From Mycobacterium sp. (GTDB taxonomy: Bacteria > Actinomycetota > Actinomycetes > Mycobacteriales > Mycobacteriaceae), in NCBI GenBank assembly GCA_023264765.1, contig JAHFVC010000009.1, positions 1 to 43,971 of the forward strand: a stretch of DNA of 43,971 bases. Reading direction: 5' to 3'. The notes beneath the pieces were generated by a model. It saw only the letters and a program-made list of their open reading frames with translations, was not told the DNA's origin and did no database searches. Shown piece after piece: positions 32,259 to 40,566 of the stretch (positions are counted from its first letter, which is position 1; each line of letters starts with the position of its first letter). A program made the translations under genes and the position numbers.

Positions 32259-32896
32259 GAGCGGATTTCCTTTGTCTCGGCCCCCGCGGGGGCGGCGTAG
32301 AGCCCTCGCTTGGACACGTACTGGACCACACCGTCGGGCACCAGGTACCAGATCGGTCGGGATTGTTGGGCGCGTAATCGGCAGTCGCTCGACGAGATCG
32401 CCAACGCAGGGACCTCCACCAGCGTCAGGGCGTGTTCGGGCAGTTCCTTCATGGCCTCGGCAATGTGCTCGCCGTCCAGTTCGTAACCGGGGCGGCTGAC
32501 CCCGACGAAGCGGGCCAGGGAGAACAACTCCTCCCAGTTCTGCCAGGACAGGATCGACGCCAGCGCGTCGGCGCCGGTGATGAAATACAGGTCGGTGTCG
32601 TGATTGAGAGCGGCCAGGTCCCGCAGCGTGTCCTTGGTGTAGGTCGCGCCGCCGCGGTCGATGTCGACGCGGCTCACCGAGAACCTCGGATTCGCGGCGG
32701 TGGCGATGACCGTCATCAGGTACCGGTCCTCGGCGGCGGTGACGAGCCGGTCCCGCTTCTGCCAGGGCTGCCCGGTCGGTACGAACACCACTTCGTCGAG
32801 TTCGAACTGGTCGGCGACCTCACTGGCAGCGACGAGGTGGCCGTGGTGGATGGGATCGAATGTCCCGCCCATCACCCCGAGCCTGCGTCTGGTCAC
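32255..32896 (-). CDS. nadD: Nicotinate-nucleotide adenylyltransferase
   Basis: NadD of about 213 residues makes nicotinate adenine dinucleotide from nicotinate mononucleotide and ATP in NAD synthesis. It has the nucleotidyltransferase motif [50 protein letters not shown], and ISSSDCRLR in place of the more usual ISSTxIR. The track ORF starts far upstream at 33094. I use the GTG at 32896 ([15 protein letters not shown]), which puts the HxGH motif at the normal distance from the start. It is first in the minus-strand operon. Confidence 0.93.
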   Translation of the reverse strand: MTRRRLGVMGGTFDPIHHGHLVAASEVADQFELDEVVFVPTGQPWQKRDRLVTAAEDRYLMTVIATAANPRFSVSRVDIDRGGATYTKDTLRDLAALNHDTDLYFITGADALASILSWQNWEELFSLARFVGVSRPGYELDGEHIAEAMKELPEHALTLVEVPALAISSSDCRLRAQQSRPIWYLVPDGVVQYVSKRGLYAAPAGAETKEIRS

Positions 32897-33046
32897 GAAG
32901 AGCCAGCTTACGGGAGGGCTCTGCGCCGGCCACACCCGCCGACCTCGACGTTTCCGGTACGAGTGATCCCGGCCACTACGCGGCAGTGACCGAATGCACC
33001 CGCGGCTTCCCGGCGCCGGCCGACCGCGGCGCGCAAGGATCAGACC

Positions 33047-33816
33047 ATGCGAATCGGACTGGTGGGATATGGCGTCGGCGGCAGACTTTTCCACGCCCCG
33101 TACATCCAGGCGGCCGACGGCGCCGAGTTGGTGGGTGTCGTGGCCCGGGCACCGGAGCGTCGCACCGAGGTCACCCGTGATCTGCCCGGTGTGCCCATCT
33201 ATCCGAGTCTGACGGCGCTGCTCGAGGCGGAGGTCGACGCGGTGACGATCACCACTCCGCCGCAGACCCGGCGCGAACTGGTGTTGGAAGCGGTGGCGGC
33301 CGGGGTGCTCACCTGGTCGATCAGGCTCTGTGGCTTTTCGGTCGGGCGGCCTCGGTCTATGCGCGGCTGGACTGGGCCGACACCCCGCAGGGCCGAACCG
33401 ACAGTGCCTTCCTGATCGGGATCGACCACGTCGAAGGCGTGCATTCGTTTCTGACGGCCTCGAAGCTCAACCGCGTCGAGTCCCGGCGGCTCCGGCTGTA
33501 TGCCACCGACGCCAGCTATGTGTCCGACGGCACCGACGTGCAGACCCAGGCGATCCTCGCGGGCCGCCGCCCCGCCGACGATCCCGCGGGTTGGGGTTAC
33601 GAGGCCCCGGACCGGTTGGGGGTGCTCCACACGTCAGCGGGTCAGGTGACGATCGCGTCGGGGCAGGGCGACTACACCGATTTCTACCGGCAGTTCGCAG
33701 CGGCGGTGGACGGCGGCGCCCCACAACCGGTGCCCGCGGCGACGGCCATCCACACGCTGGAGGTGCTCGCCGCCGCCCGCACGAGTGCCGAAACCGGTGA
33801 CGTCGTAAGGCTTTAG
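33047..33816 (+). pseudogene. Gfo/Idh/MocA oxidoreductase with internal deletion and frameshift
   Basis: The first part is a normal Rossmann start: [88 protein letters not shown]. Directly after it, in another frame, comes [54 protein letters not shown], running to the family C-terminus. The stretch that should lie between, with the catalytic (D/E)KP lysine and SVFHNRRWD-type region, is missing: roughly 70-80 residues. The gene ends overlapping the VWA gene tail-to-tail by four bases. ORFs 33047-33415 and 33439-33816 are its two parts. Confidence 0.8.
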
Positions 33817-35261
33817 ACCGGCAGCAGTCCGTCGATCACCGAGGCGAGCTGCTTGGCCGAACGGCACTCGTGCATCGGTATCAGGTCGGTGTAGCGGGGC
33901 ACCGCGGAATCCCCACTGCCCCAGAGGTGTTTGGGCTCGGGGTTGAGCCAGTGCGCGTGCCGGCTGGCATGCACCATCCGAGTGAGCAACTCGGCCTGTG
34001 GGTTTCGGTAGTTGTTGCGCGCGTCTCCGAGGATCAGCAGCGAGGACCGCGGGGACAGCACGTTGGGGAAGTTGTCCATGAACGACACGAACGCGTGCCC
34101 GTAGTCGGAGTGGCCGTCGCGGGTGTACACCCCCGCCTCGCGGGTGATGCGTTGCACCGCGACCGCCAGATCCGCTTCCGGACCGAACATCTCGGTGACC
34201 TCGTCGGTGGTGTCGATGAAGGCGAACACCCGGACCCGGGAGAACTGCTGGCGTAGCGCGGCCACCAGCATCAGCGTGAAGTGGCTGAACCCGGCCACCG
34301 AACCCGACACGTCGCATAGCACCACGAGCTCGGGACGGGCCGGGCGCGGCTTCTTGAGCACCACGTCGATCGGAACCCCGCCGGTGGACATGGATTTGCG
34401 CAGCGTCTTGCGCATATCGATCTGCCCTGCGCGGGACCGGCGCCGCTTGGCGGCCAGGCGGGTGGCCAGGGTGCGGGCCAGCGGTTGCACCGTCTTACGC
34501 ATCTGGCGCAGCTGTTCGCCTGAGGCGCGCAGGAACTCGACGTTCTCCGCCAGCTGCGGCACCCCGTACATCTGGACGTGTTCGCGGCCCAGTTGTTCGG
34601 CGGTGCGCCGCTTGGTCTCGGATTCGACCATCTTTCGCAGCTGGGAGATGCGCTGCTGGGCAACAGCTTTGGCGATCTCTTCCTGGGTCGGCGTGGGTTC
34701 TTCGCCGTAGGGCGCCAGCAGGCCTGCCAGCAGCCGGCCCTCCAGGTCGTCGAGCGCCATCGCCTTGAGGGCCTGATACGACGAGTACGACGGCCCGCGA
34801 CTGGAGTTGTACCTACCGTACGCCTCGACGATGCGAGCGATCATCGCCGCCAGCCGGTCATCGAGGCTCTCCAGATCCGCGTCCGGACCGAGCATGTCGA
34901 GCAGCGCAGCGCGCATCGCCTCGATGTCTTCGGGCGGCAGCGCTCCGGGCCCGGCGTCGTCTTCGTCGGTTTCCTCTTCGAGGACGGTCCGGTCGCCCAG
35001 CGCCGCGGGCCACCAGATGTCGAACATCGCGTCATAGGTTTCGCGGTGATCGGCGCGCCGCAGCACCGCACACGCCAGCCCTTCGCGCAGCGCTCCCCTG
35101 TCGCCGAGCCCCAGCTCCGCGAGCACCCGGCCGGCGTCGACCGTCTCGGACGGTCCCACCGAGATCCCGGAACTGCGCAGCGCTTCCACGAACTCCACCA
35201 GGTGCCCCGGAATGCCGAAGGGCGCCAGCGGTTGTGGCGGGCGGGTGCGTCGCGAAGTCAT
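33813..35261 (-). CDS. VWA-domain CoxE-like protein
   Basis: This 482-residue protein has a C-terminal von Willebrand factor A domain. The MIDAS motif is in LVVLCDVSGSVAGFSHFTLML (DxSxS), followed by DTTDEVTEMFG and DGHSDYGHAF..LLILGDARNNY. The N-terminal 300 residues are helical and charged (DEDDAGPGALPPED, KRRRSRAGQIDMRKTLRKSMSTGGVPIDVVLKKP), as in CoxE-type partners of MoxR ATPases. It lies 13 bases downstream of the MoxR gene. Such pairs act as metal-dependent chaperones that activate other proteins. The position matches Rv2425c. Confidence 0.9.
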   Translation of the reverse strand: MTSRRTRPPQPLAPFGIPGHLVEFVEALRSSGISVGPSETVDAGRVLAELGLGDRGALREGLACAVLRRADHRETYDAMFDIWWPAALGDRTVLEEETDEDDAGPGALPPEDIEAMRAALLDMLGPDADLESLDDRLAAMIARIVEAYGRYNSSRGPSYSSYQALKAMALDDLEGRLLAGLLAPYGEEPTPTQEEIAKAVAQQRISQLRKMVESETKRRTAEQLGREHVQMYGVPQLAENVEFLRASGEQLRQMRKTVQPLARTLATRLAAKRRRSRAGQIDMRKTLRKSMSTGGVPIDVVLKKPRPARPELVVLCDVSGSVAGFSHFTLMLVAALRQQFSRVRVFAFIDTTDEVTEMFGPEADLAVAVQRITREAGVYTRDGHSDYGHAFVSFMDNFPNVLSPRSSLLILGDARNNYRNPQAELLTRMVHASRHAHWLNPEPKHLWGSGDSAVPRYTDLIPMHECRSAKQLASVIDGLLPV

Positions 35262-35274
35262 CGATCCGGGCCTC

Positions 35275-36159
35275 TCAGTTCAGTTTCAGCTCTCCAGCCG
35301 CCTTGATCTGGTCGGACTGGTGCTTGAGCACCACACCGAGCGTGGCGGCGATCAGCTCGTCGTCGATGGTGTCCATGCCCAGCGCGAGCACGGTGCGGCC
35401 CCAGTCGATGGTCTCGGCGACCGACGGCACCTTCTTCAGTTGCATGCCGCGCAGCACCCCGATGATGCGCACCAGTTCGGCGGCGATCTTCTCCGGCAAC
35501 TCCGGTACCCGGGACAGCAGGATGCGCCGCTCGAGATCCGCGTCGGGGAAGTCGATGTGCAGGAACAGGCAGCGCCGCTTGAGCGCCTCGGACAGTTCCC
35601 GGGTGGCGTTGGAGGTCAGCAGCACGAACGGCGCCCGTTCGGCCCTGATGGTGCCGAGCTCGGGCACTGTCACCGCGAAATCGGACAGCACCTCCAGCAG
35701 CAGACCCTCGATCTCGATGTCGGCCTTGTCGGTCTCGTCGATCAGCAGCACCGTCGGGTCGGTACGCCGGATCGCGGTCAGCAACGGCCGGCTCAGCAGG
35801 AATTCCTCGCTGAACACGTCGGTCTTGGTCTGGTCCCAGTCACCCGTCCCCGCGGTTCCCGCCTGGATCCGCAGGATCTGCTTGGCGTGGTTCCATTCGT
35901 AGAGGGCGCGCGCCTCGTCGAGGCCCTCGTAGCACTGCAGGCGCACGAGTTCGCTGCCGGTGGTCTGCGCGACCGCACGTGCAAGTTCGGTCTTGCCGAC
36001 GCCTGCGGGGCCCTCCACCAACAACGGCTTGCCAAGCCGGTCCGCGAGGAAAACCGCAGTGGCCGTGGCCTTGTCGGGCAGGTAGCCGGTCTCGGTGAGC
36101 CGCTTGACGACGTCGTCGATGTCGCTGAACAGCGGTGCAGGGCGGGCGGGAAGGCTCAA
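35275..36159 (-). CDS. MoxR-family AAA+ ATPase
   Basis: This AAA+ ATPase of about 294 residues has Walker A in LLVEGPAGVGKTELA, Walker B in TVLLIDETDKAD, sensor 1 in PFVLLTSNATRELSEALKRRCLFLHIDFP (with Arg finger), and the MoxR QCYEGLDEARALYEWNHAKQIL segment. The track ORF begins at 36207 inside proA. TTG 36159 is preferred, because AAGGAG lies seven bases before it and it follows the proA stop by 13 bases. It works with the downstream VWA protein. The order proA-moxR-VWA equals Rv2427c-Rv2425c. Confidence 0.9.
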   Translation of the reverse strand: MSLPARPAPLFSDIDDVVKRLTETGYLPDKATATAVFLADRLGKPLLVEGPAGVGKTELARAVAQTTGSELVRLQCYEGLDEARALYEWNHAKQILRIQAGTAGTGDWDQTKTDVFSEEFLLSRPLLTAIRRTDPTVLLIDETDKADIEIEGLLLEVLSDFAVTVPELGTIRAERAPFVLLTSNATRELSEALKRRCLFLHIDFPDADLERRILLSRVPELPEKIAAELVRIIGVLRGMQLKKVPSVAETIDWGRTVLALGMDTIDDELIAATLGVVLKHQSDQIKAAGELKLN

Positions 36160-36172
36160 AATGTATCTCCTT

Positions 36173-37429
36173 CTAGGCGGGACGGGTCTGGCCGTCGCCC
36201 CAGACAATCCATTTGGTCGAGGTCAGTTCGGGCAGCCCCATGGGGCCGCGGGCATGCAGTTTCTGGGTGGAGATGCCGATCTCGGCACCGAACCCGAACT
36301 GCTCACCGTCGGTGAAGGACGTCGACGCGTTCACCATCACCGCCGCGGCGTCCACCCCCTCGGTGAAGCGTTGGGCCGCAGCAAGATCGGCGGTGACGAT
36401 GGCCTCGGTATGCCCGGTGCCGTACTCGTTGATGTGGTCGATCGCGCCGTCGACGCCGTCCACCACGGCCACCGCCATGTCCAGGGACAGGAATTCGGCC
36501 CGCAGCTCTTCCTCGCTGGGATCCAGATGCACCGTCACACCGGCATCCTGGAGCGCGGACACCAACCGCGGCAGCACGGTGCCGGCCACCGCACGGTCCA
36601 CCAGCAACGACTCGGCGGAATTGCACACGCTGGGCCGACGGGTCTTGGAGTTCAGCAGGATCCGTTCGGCCATATCGACGTCGGCAGCCTCGTGCACGAA
36701 GACGTGACAGTTGCCGACACCGGTCTCGATGGTCGGCACCGTGGCATCCCGGACGACCGCATCGATCAGCCCGGCCCCACCGCGCGGGATGACCACGTCG
36801 ACGAGGCCGCGGGCCTGGATCAGATGCGTGACGCTGGCCCGGTCGGCGCTCGGCAGCAGCTGGACCGCATCCATGGGCAGCCCCAACTCGTAGAGCGACT
36901 CGCGCAGCGCGGTGACCAGTGCGGCGTTGGACCGCGCCGCCGAAGAGCTGCCCCGCAGCAGCACGGCGTTGCCGGATTTCAGGGTCAGCCCGAACGCGTC
37001 GACGGTGACGTTGGGCCGGCCCTCGTAGACGATGCCGACGACCCCGAGTGGGACCCGCTGCTGGCGCAGCTGCAGGCCGTTGGGCAGGGTCGAGCCGCGC
37101 AGCACCTCGCCGATGGGGTCGGCCAGACCGGCAACCTGGCGCAGGCCGGCGGCGATACCGTCGATGCGCTGAGGGTTGAGCGCCAGCCGGTCCAGCATGG
37201 CCTCGGCGGTGCCCGCGGTCCGGGCGGCGTCGACGTCCTCGGCGTTGGCCGCGAGGATGTCGTGGGTGTGTTCGAGCACGGTGTCGGCGGCCAGGTGCAG
37301 GGCTCGATTCTTGGTCTCGGTGCTCAGCGCTGCCAGGGCGCGGGATGCGGTGCGGGCAGCGGCCGCGGCGCTGTGAACCTGCCCGCGCAGGTCGACGCCG
37401 GTCTCCTCCGAAGTGGCTTGCACACTCAT
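36173..37429 (-). CDS. proA: Glutamate-5-semialdehyde dehydrogenase (gamma-glutamyl phosphate reductase)
   Basis: This 418-residue ProA reduces glutamyl-5-phosphate with NADPH in proline synthesis. It has the ALDH-like NADP region ([39 protein letters not shown]), the catalytic Cys in [15 protein letters not shown], and the C-terminal [48 protein letters not shown]. The length is normal for the family. It is divergent from rbsK across a gap holding a large inverted repeat and is the first gene of proA-moxR-VWA. Confidence 0.96.
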   Translation of the reverse strand: MSVQATSEETGVDLRGQVHSAAAAARTASRALAALSTETKNRALHLAADTVLEHTHDILAANAEDVDAARTAGTAEAMLDRLALNPQRIDGIAAGLRQVAGLADPIGEVLRGSTLPNGLQLRQQRVPLGVVGIVYEGRPNVTVDAFGLTLKSGNAVLLRGSSSAARSNAALVTALRESLYELGLPMDAVQLLPSADRASVTHLIQARGLVDVVIPRGGAGLIDAVVRDATVPTIETGVGNCHVFVHEAADVDMAERILLNSKTRRPSVCNSAESLLVDRAVAGTVLPRLVSALQDAGVTVHLDPSEEELRAEFLSLDMAVAVVDGVDGAIDHINEYGTGHTEAIVTADLAAAQRFTEGVDAAAVMVNASTSFTDGEQFGFGAEIGISTQKLHARGPMGLPELTSTKWIVWGDGQTRPA

Positions 37430-37490
37430 TTAGCCAGGGTATCGGGCTTCCCCAGGTCAGGCCCGGTTGGGTGTCGCGTACGGGCTCCAG

Positions 37491-37557
37491 CGAGATCGCC
37501 CTGAGGGTCGTGCAATCCCCTTCGTCGCGAAAATCGACAACCCTACGGGCGATCTCG
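37491..37557. repeat. 17-base inverted repeat between proA and rbsK
   Basis: CGAGATCGCCCTGAGGG (37491-37507) and CCCTACGGGCGATCTCG (37541-37557) pair at 15 of 17 positions, the outer 11 perfectly. The 33-base spacer contains TTCG-TCG-CGAA, a small inner hairpin. The element lies in the divergent promoter region, ending 33 bases before the rbsK start. It may be a two-site operator or a leader structure. Confidence 0.6.
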
Positions 37558-37590
37558 TCGGAGCACGCAGATGATGACTACGGTGAGGCC

Positions 37591-38442
37591 GTGGCGCGGG
37601 TATGTGTGGTGGGCAGCGTGAACATGGACCTCGTCTTCGCGGTGGATGCGTTGCCGAATCCTGGTGCGACGGTCCTGGCGTCCTCGATGACCCAGTCCCC
37701 CGGCGGCAAAGGCGGCAATCAGGCGATCGCCGCGGCGCGGGCCGGCGCCGAGGTCTCCGTGGTGGCGGCGGTCGGCGACGACGCGGCAGGGGAAGCACTG
37801 AAGACGCACCTTTCCGACAACGGGGTGGACGTCGCGGGTATCACCACACTGCCCGTGCCCAGTGGGACGGCGAGCATCGTCGTCGACGCGCACGCAGAGA
37901 ACGTCATCGTGGTCGCGCCCGGCGCCAACGGTCATTTGAGCCTGACCTCCGCCGCACTGCGGGACGTCGTCGCCGGCTGCGAGGTGCTGCTGATGCAGTT
38001 GGAGATCCCCCTCGACACGGCGACGACGGCCGCGCGTATCGCCCGCGCGGCCGGCGCCACCGTGATGCTCAACGCGTCGCCCGCAGGCGCCGACCCCTCC
38101 GCACTGGCCCAGCTGGCCGAGGTCACCGACGTGGTGATCGTCAATGAATCCGAAGCGGCCCTGTGGAATTGGCCGGTGCCCCATCTGGTCACCACGCTCG
38201 GCGCGCGCGGCGCCAGCCACCGCACCGCCGGCGGGCAGACCCGGGTTCCCGCCTATCCGGTCGAGGCGTTGGACACCACCGGCGCCGGCGACGTGTTCGC
38301 CGGTGTGCTCGCCGCGGGTTGGGCTCACGACCCGGCGCACGCCCTGAGGCGCGCTTGCGCGGCCGGCGCCCTGGCGACGTTGGTGCCGGGCGCGGGCGAC
38401 TGCGCCCCCTACGACGAGGCGATCGAGGACGCTCTCAACTGA
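37591..38442 (+). CDS. rbsK: Ribokinase-family sugar kinase
   Basis: This PfkB-family kinase of about 283 residues begins VARVCVVGSVNMDLVFAVDALPNPGATVLASSMTQSPGGKGGNQAIAAARAGAEVSVVAAVGDD, which has the substrate GGKGxNQ motif. It ends with ALDTTGAGDVFAGVLAAGW, which holds the anion hole and catalytic Asp. Ribose, or another pentose, to the 5-phosphate is the expected reaction. The track ORF begins at 37345 inside proA. GTG 37591 is chosen because GGTGAGG precedes it and the protein then starts just before the first strand. The layout resembles Rv2436. The conserved NE motif appears as NESEAALW. Confidence 0.88.
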   Translation: MARVCVVGSVNMDLVFAVDALPNPGATVLASSMTQSPGGKGGNQAIAAARAGAEVSVVAAVGDDAAGEALKTHLSDNGVDVAGITTLPVPSGTASIVVDAHAENVIVVAPGANGHLSLTSAALRDVVAGCEVLLMQLEIPLDTATTAARIARAAGATVMLNASPAGADPSALAQLAEVTDVVIVNESEAALWNWPVPHLVTTLGARGASHRTAGGQTRVPAYPVEALDTTGAGDVFAGVLAAGWAHDPAHALRRACAAGALATLVPGAGDCAPYDEAIEDALN

Positions 38443-38474
38443 AGCACCAACAGTTGTGGTTATAGTCGGCAGCC

Positions 38475-39287
38475 ATGACAGCGCGACCGCCGGAAGGCGA
38501 CTGGCTCGGTACCCCTTTCCTGAAGTTCGAGCGGCAGGGGCCGTTCGGGGTGGTGCGACTGGACCGGCCCGAGGCGCGCAATGCGATGACCCCGGCGATG
38601 TACTTCGGCATCCGCTACGCCGTCAGCCACGTCGAGACCGATCCGGACCTGGCGGGCCTGCTCATCACCGGTACCGGTGATGTCTTCGCCCCGGGCGGGG
38701 ACCTGGGCGGCGGAGACGGCAGCGACGACTGGATGAAGTGGGGTTCGGCGCTGTCGATGGATGTCACGCCGTTCGAGACGCTGCGCCAATCGGTCAAACC
38801 GGTGGTGTCGGCGGTCAACGGGCTGGCTCAGGGTGGCGGCCTGCAGATCGCGCTGTGCAGCGATATGGCCGTGGTCAGCGAGCGCGCCACCTTCCGGGTC
38901 CCCGAACTGTTCCGGGGTATCGCCGACACCTATTACAGCCAGATGCTGGCTCGCCTCATCGGTCCGGTCCGGACCCGCGACCTGATGTTCACCGGCCGGG
39001 TGCTGACAGCGCAGGAGGCCTTGGACTGGGGCATGGTGTCGCGGGTGGTGCCGCACGAAACCCTGCTCGACGAGGCCCGCGACGTGCTGGCGCAGGTGTG
39101 CCGGACCGCACCCGGCGCGCGGTCGGTGGTGAAGTCGAGTCTGGACAACTACCTCGGGTTGTTCGACCGGATCGGCATGAAGGCCAGTTACAGCGGGGCC
39201 GAGGCCCGGCAGGGATTCATCGCGTTCAAGGAACGCCGGTCCCCGGATTGGGTGCATCCGGATCTGCGCACCGAGGGCCGGCTCTGA
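38475..39287 (+). CDS. Enoyl-CoA hydratase/isomerase (crotonase), intact copy
   Basis: This 270-residue crotonase-fold protein has VVRLDRPEARNAMTPAMYFG, oxyanion-hole loops in GTGDVFAPGGDLGGG and NGLAQGGGLQIALCSDMAV, and PELFRGIADTYYSQMLARLIGPVRTRDLMFTGRVLTAQEALDWGMVSRVVPHE. It probably hydrates or isomerises an enoyl-CoA in a beta-oxidation-like path. It is the intact paralogue of the pseudogene at the left edge (1-644). ATG 38475 lies 32 bases after rbsK, but the promoter-like TTGTGGTTATAGT in the gap suggests its own control. It has none of the other beta-oxidation genes next to it. Confidence 0.88.
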   Translation: MTARPPEGDWLGTPFLKFERQGPFGVVRLDRPEARNAMTPAMYFGIRYAVSHVETDPDLAGLLITGTGDVFAPGGDLGGGDGSDDWMKWGSALSMDVTPFETLRQSVKPVVSAVNGLAQGGGLQIALCSDMAVVSERATFRVPELFRGIADTYYSQMLARLIGPVRTRDLMFTGRVLTAQEALDWGMVSRVVPHETLLDEARDVLAQVCRTAPGARSVVKSSLDNYLGLFDRIGMKASYSGAEARQGFIAFKERRSPDWVHPDLRTEGRL

Positions 39288-39345
39288 CCAGGCTCAGCAA
39301 AATCCTGTGCGACGGAGATGACTCCACCTAGAATCTGACGTCCAA

Positions 39346-40509
39346 ATGGACAACCACAAACAGGTGGCGCTCTCGCGAGGCCTCTTCATATTCACGCTGA
39401 TCGTGGCAGCGCTGTATCTGCCACTGGCACTGAACTACACGTGGCCATTGTTCGGTTCCGGCGCCCCGCGCTGGCAGGACGAGGTGAACACGGCGATCAA
39501 TGGTCCGGGCTACGCGCTGGGCGACGGGTCGGTGGACGCCGTTCGGCACACCGCCTACGCCCAGTACCGGGTGGTGCTGTTGGTGCACACCACCCTGGGC
39601 GCCTTGGCGTTGATACTGGCCATGTTCCAGTTCTCGGCGCGGATTCGGGAAAGCCGGCCGGCCGTGCATCGGTGGACGGGTCGCGCGTACCTCACGCTGA
39701 TGACGATCAGCATGCTGACCGCCCTGATATTCCTCTATCTGACCCCACCGGCCGAACACTTCATCGGCCCGGCCTTCGAGACCCAGCTGCGCGGCCTCGC
39801 CGTGGGCACGCTCGCCAGCGCCTGGTATGCGGTGTACGCAATCCGCAAGCGCGACATGGTCACCCACCGCGCGTGGATGACCTACAGCATCGCCTTCATG
39901 TTGACCGCACCCTTGCTGCGCTTCATCTGGATCGGGATACAGCCGCTGATCCCCCAGCACGACCTGCTGACCAACATCGGCGTCGGTTCGCTCATTCTCG
40001 GGGTCATCGCACCCGGGGGCGCCGCGGTGGCATTCATGGTTGCACAGCAACCCCGATCCGACGAGGTGCCCACCGCGACACCGGCGTGGAACTACGGCGC
40101 GGCGGCGGCCCTCGCCGTGGTCGGCTCGCTCGCCTACACGGGCCTGACGTCGCGGCTGCCCGAGCCGATACCGCATTCGCTGGTGGCCTTCCACCTGGTG
40201 CCGGTCTGGATCAGCGTCGCGCTGGCCGCGGCCGGTGTGGCTCGTGCCCGGAGCCGGCGCGATACCACTCGGGAACGGCAATGGCGTTGGCTGTTCTGGG
40301 GTTTCGCCGCCGCACCGACCTCGGCGAGCCTGTACTCGCTGATCGTGCCACCCGACTTCACCGCCGCCGACGCGATCATCGCCGGCGGCATGGACGGGGC
40401 GGCCATTCCGATCACGGTCTGCTTTGCCGTGATCGTGCGCGCCGCTGCGCGTCAGCGCACCAACGATCCTGACGACATCTCGACGGCCGAGACCGCGCCG
40501 GCGGTCTGA
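39346..40509 (+). CDS. DUF2306 multi-pass membrane protein
   Basis: This 387-residue inner-membrane protein has about eight to ten hydrophobic segments, for example GLFIFTLIVAALYLPLAL, VVLLVHTTLGALALILAMFQFSA and AWMTYSIAFMLTAPLLRFIWIGI. The N-terminal half has the DUF2306 pattern HTTLGALALILAMFQF..RPAVHRWTGRAYL..GLAVGTLASAWYAVYAIRKRDMVTHRAWM, with conserved His residues that could bind metal or heme. The C-terminal half adds further helices (LVAFHLVPVWISVALAAAGVA). The function of the family is unknown. It stands alone between the hydratase and the HEAT gene. Confidence 0.8.
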   Translation: MDNHKQVALSRGLFIFTLIVAALYLPLALNYTWPLFGSGAPRWQDEVNTAINGPGYALGDGSVDAVRHTAYAQYRVVLLVHTTLGALALILAMFQFSARIRESRPAVHRWTGRAYLTLMTISMLTALIFLYLTPPAEHFIGPAFETQLRGLAVGTLASAWYAVYAIRKRDMVTHRAWMTYSIAFMLTAPLLRFIWIGIQPLIPQHDLLTNIGVGSLILGVIAPGGAAVAFMVAQQPRSDEVPTATPAWNYGAAAALAVVGSLAYTGLTSRLPEPIPHSLVAFHLVPVWISVALAAAGVARARSRRDTTRERQWRWLFWGFAAAPTSASLYSLIVPPDFTAADAIIAGGMDGAAIPITVCFAVIVRAAARQRTNDPDDISTAETAPAV

Positions 40510-40566
40510 CTTCATACCGCCGGAAAACAAGTCGAGTTCGGCGGCCGCACAGGCGATCATCGATAC

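Noticed and set aside
36095-37504. 469-residue plus-strand ORF
   Set aside because: It is a shadow of proA, which is certain from its motifs.
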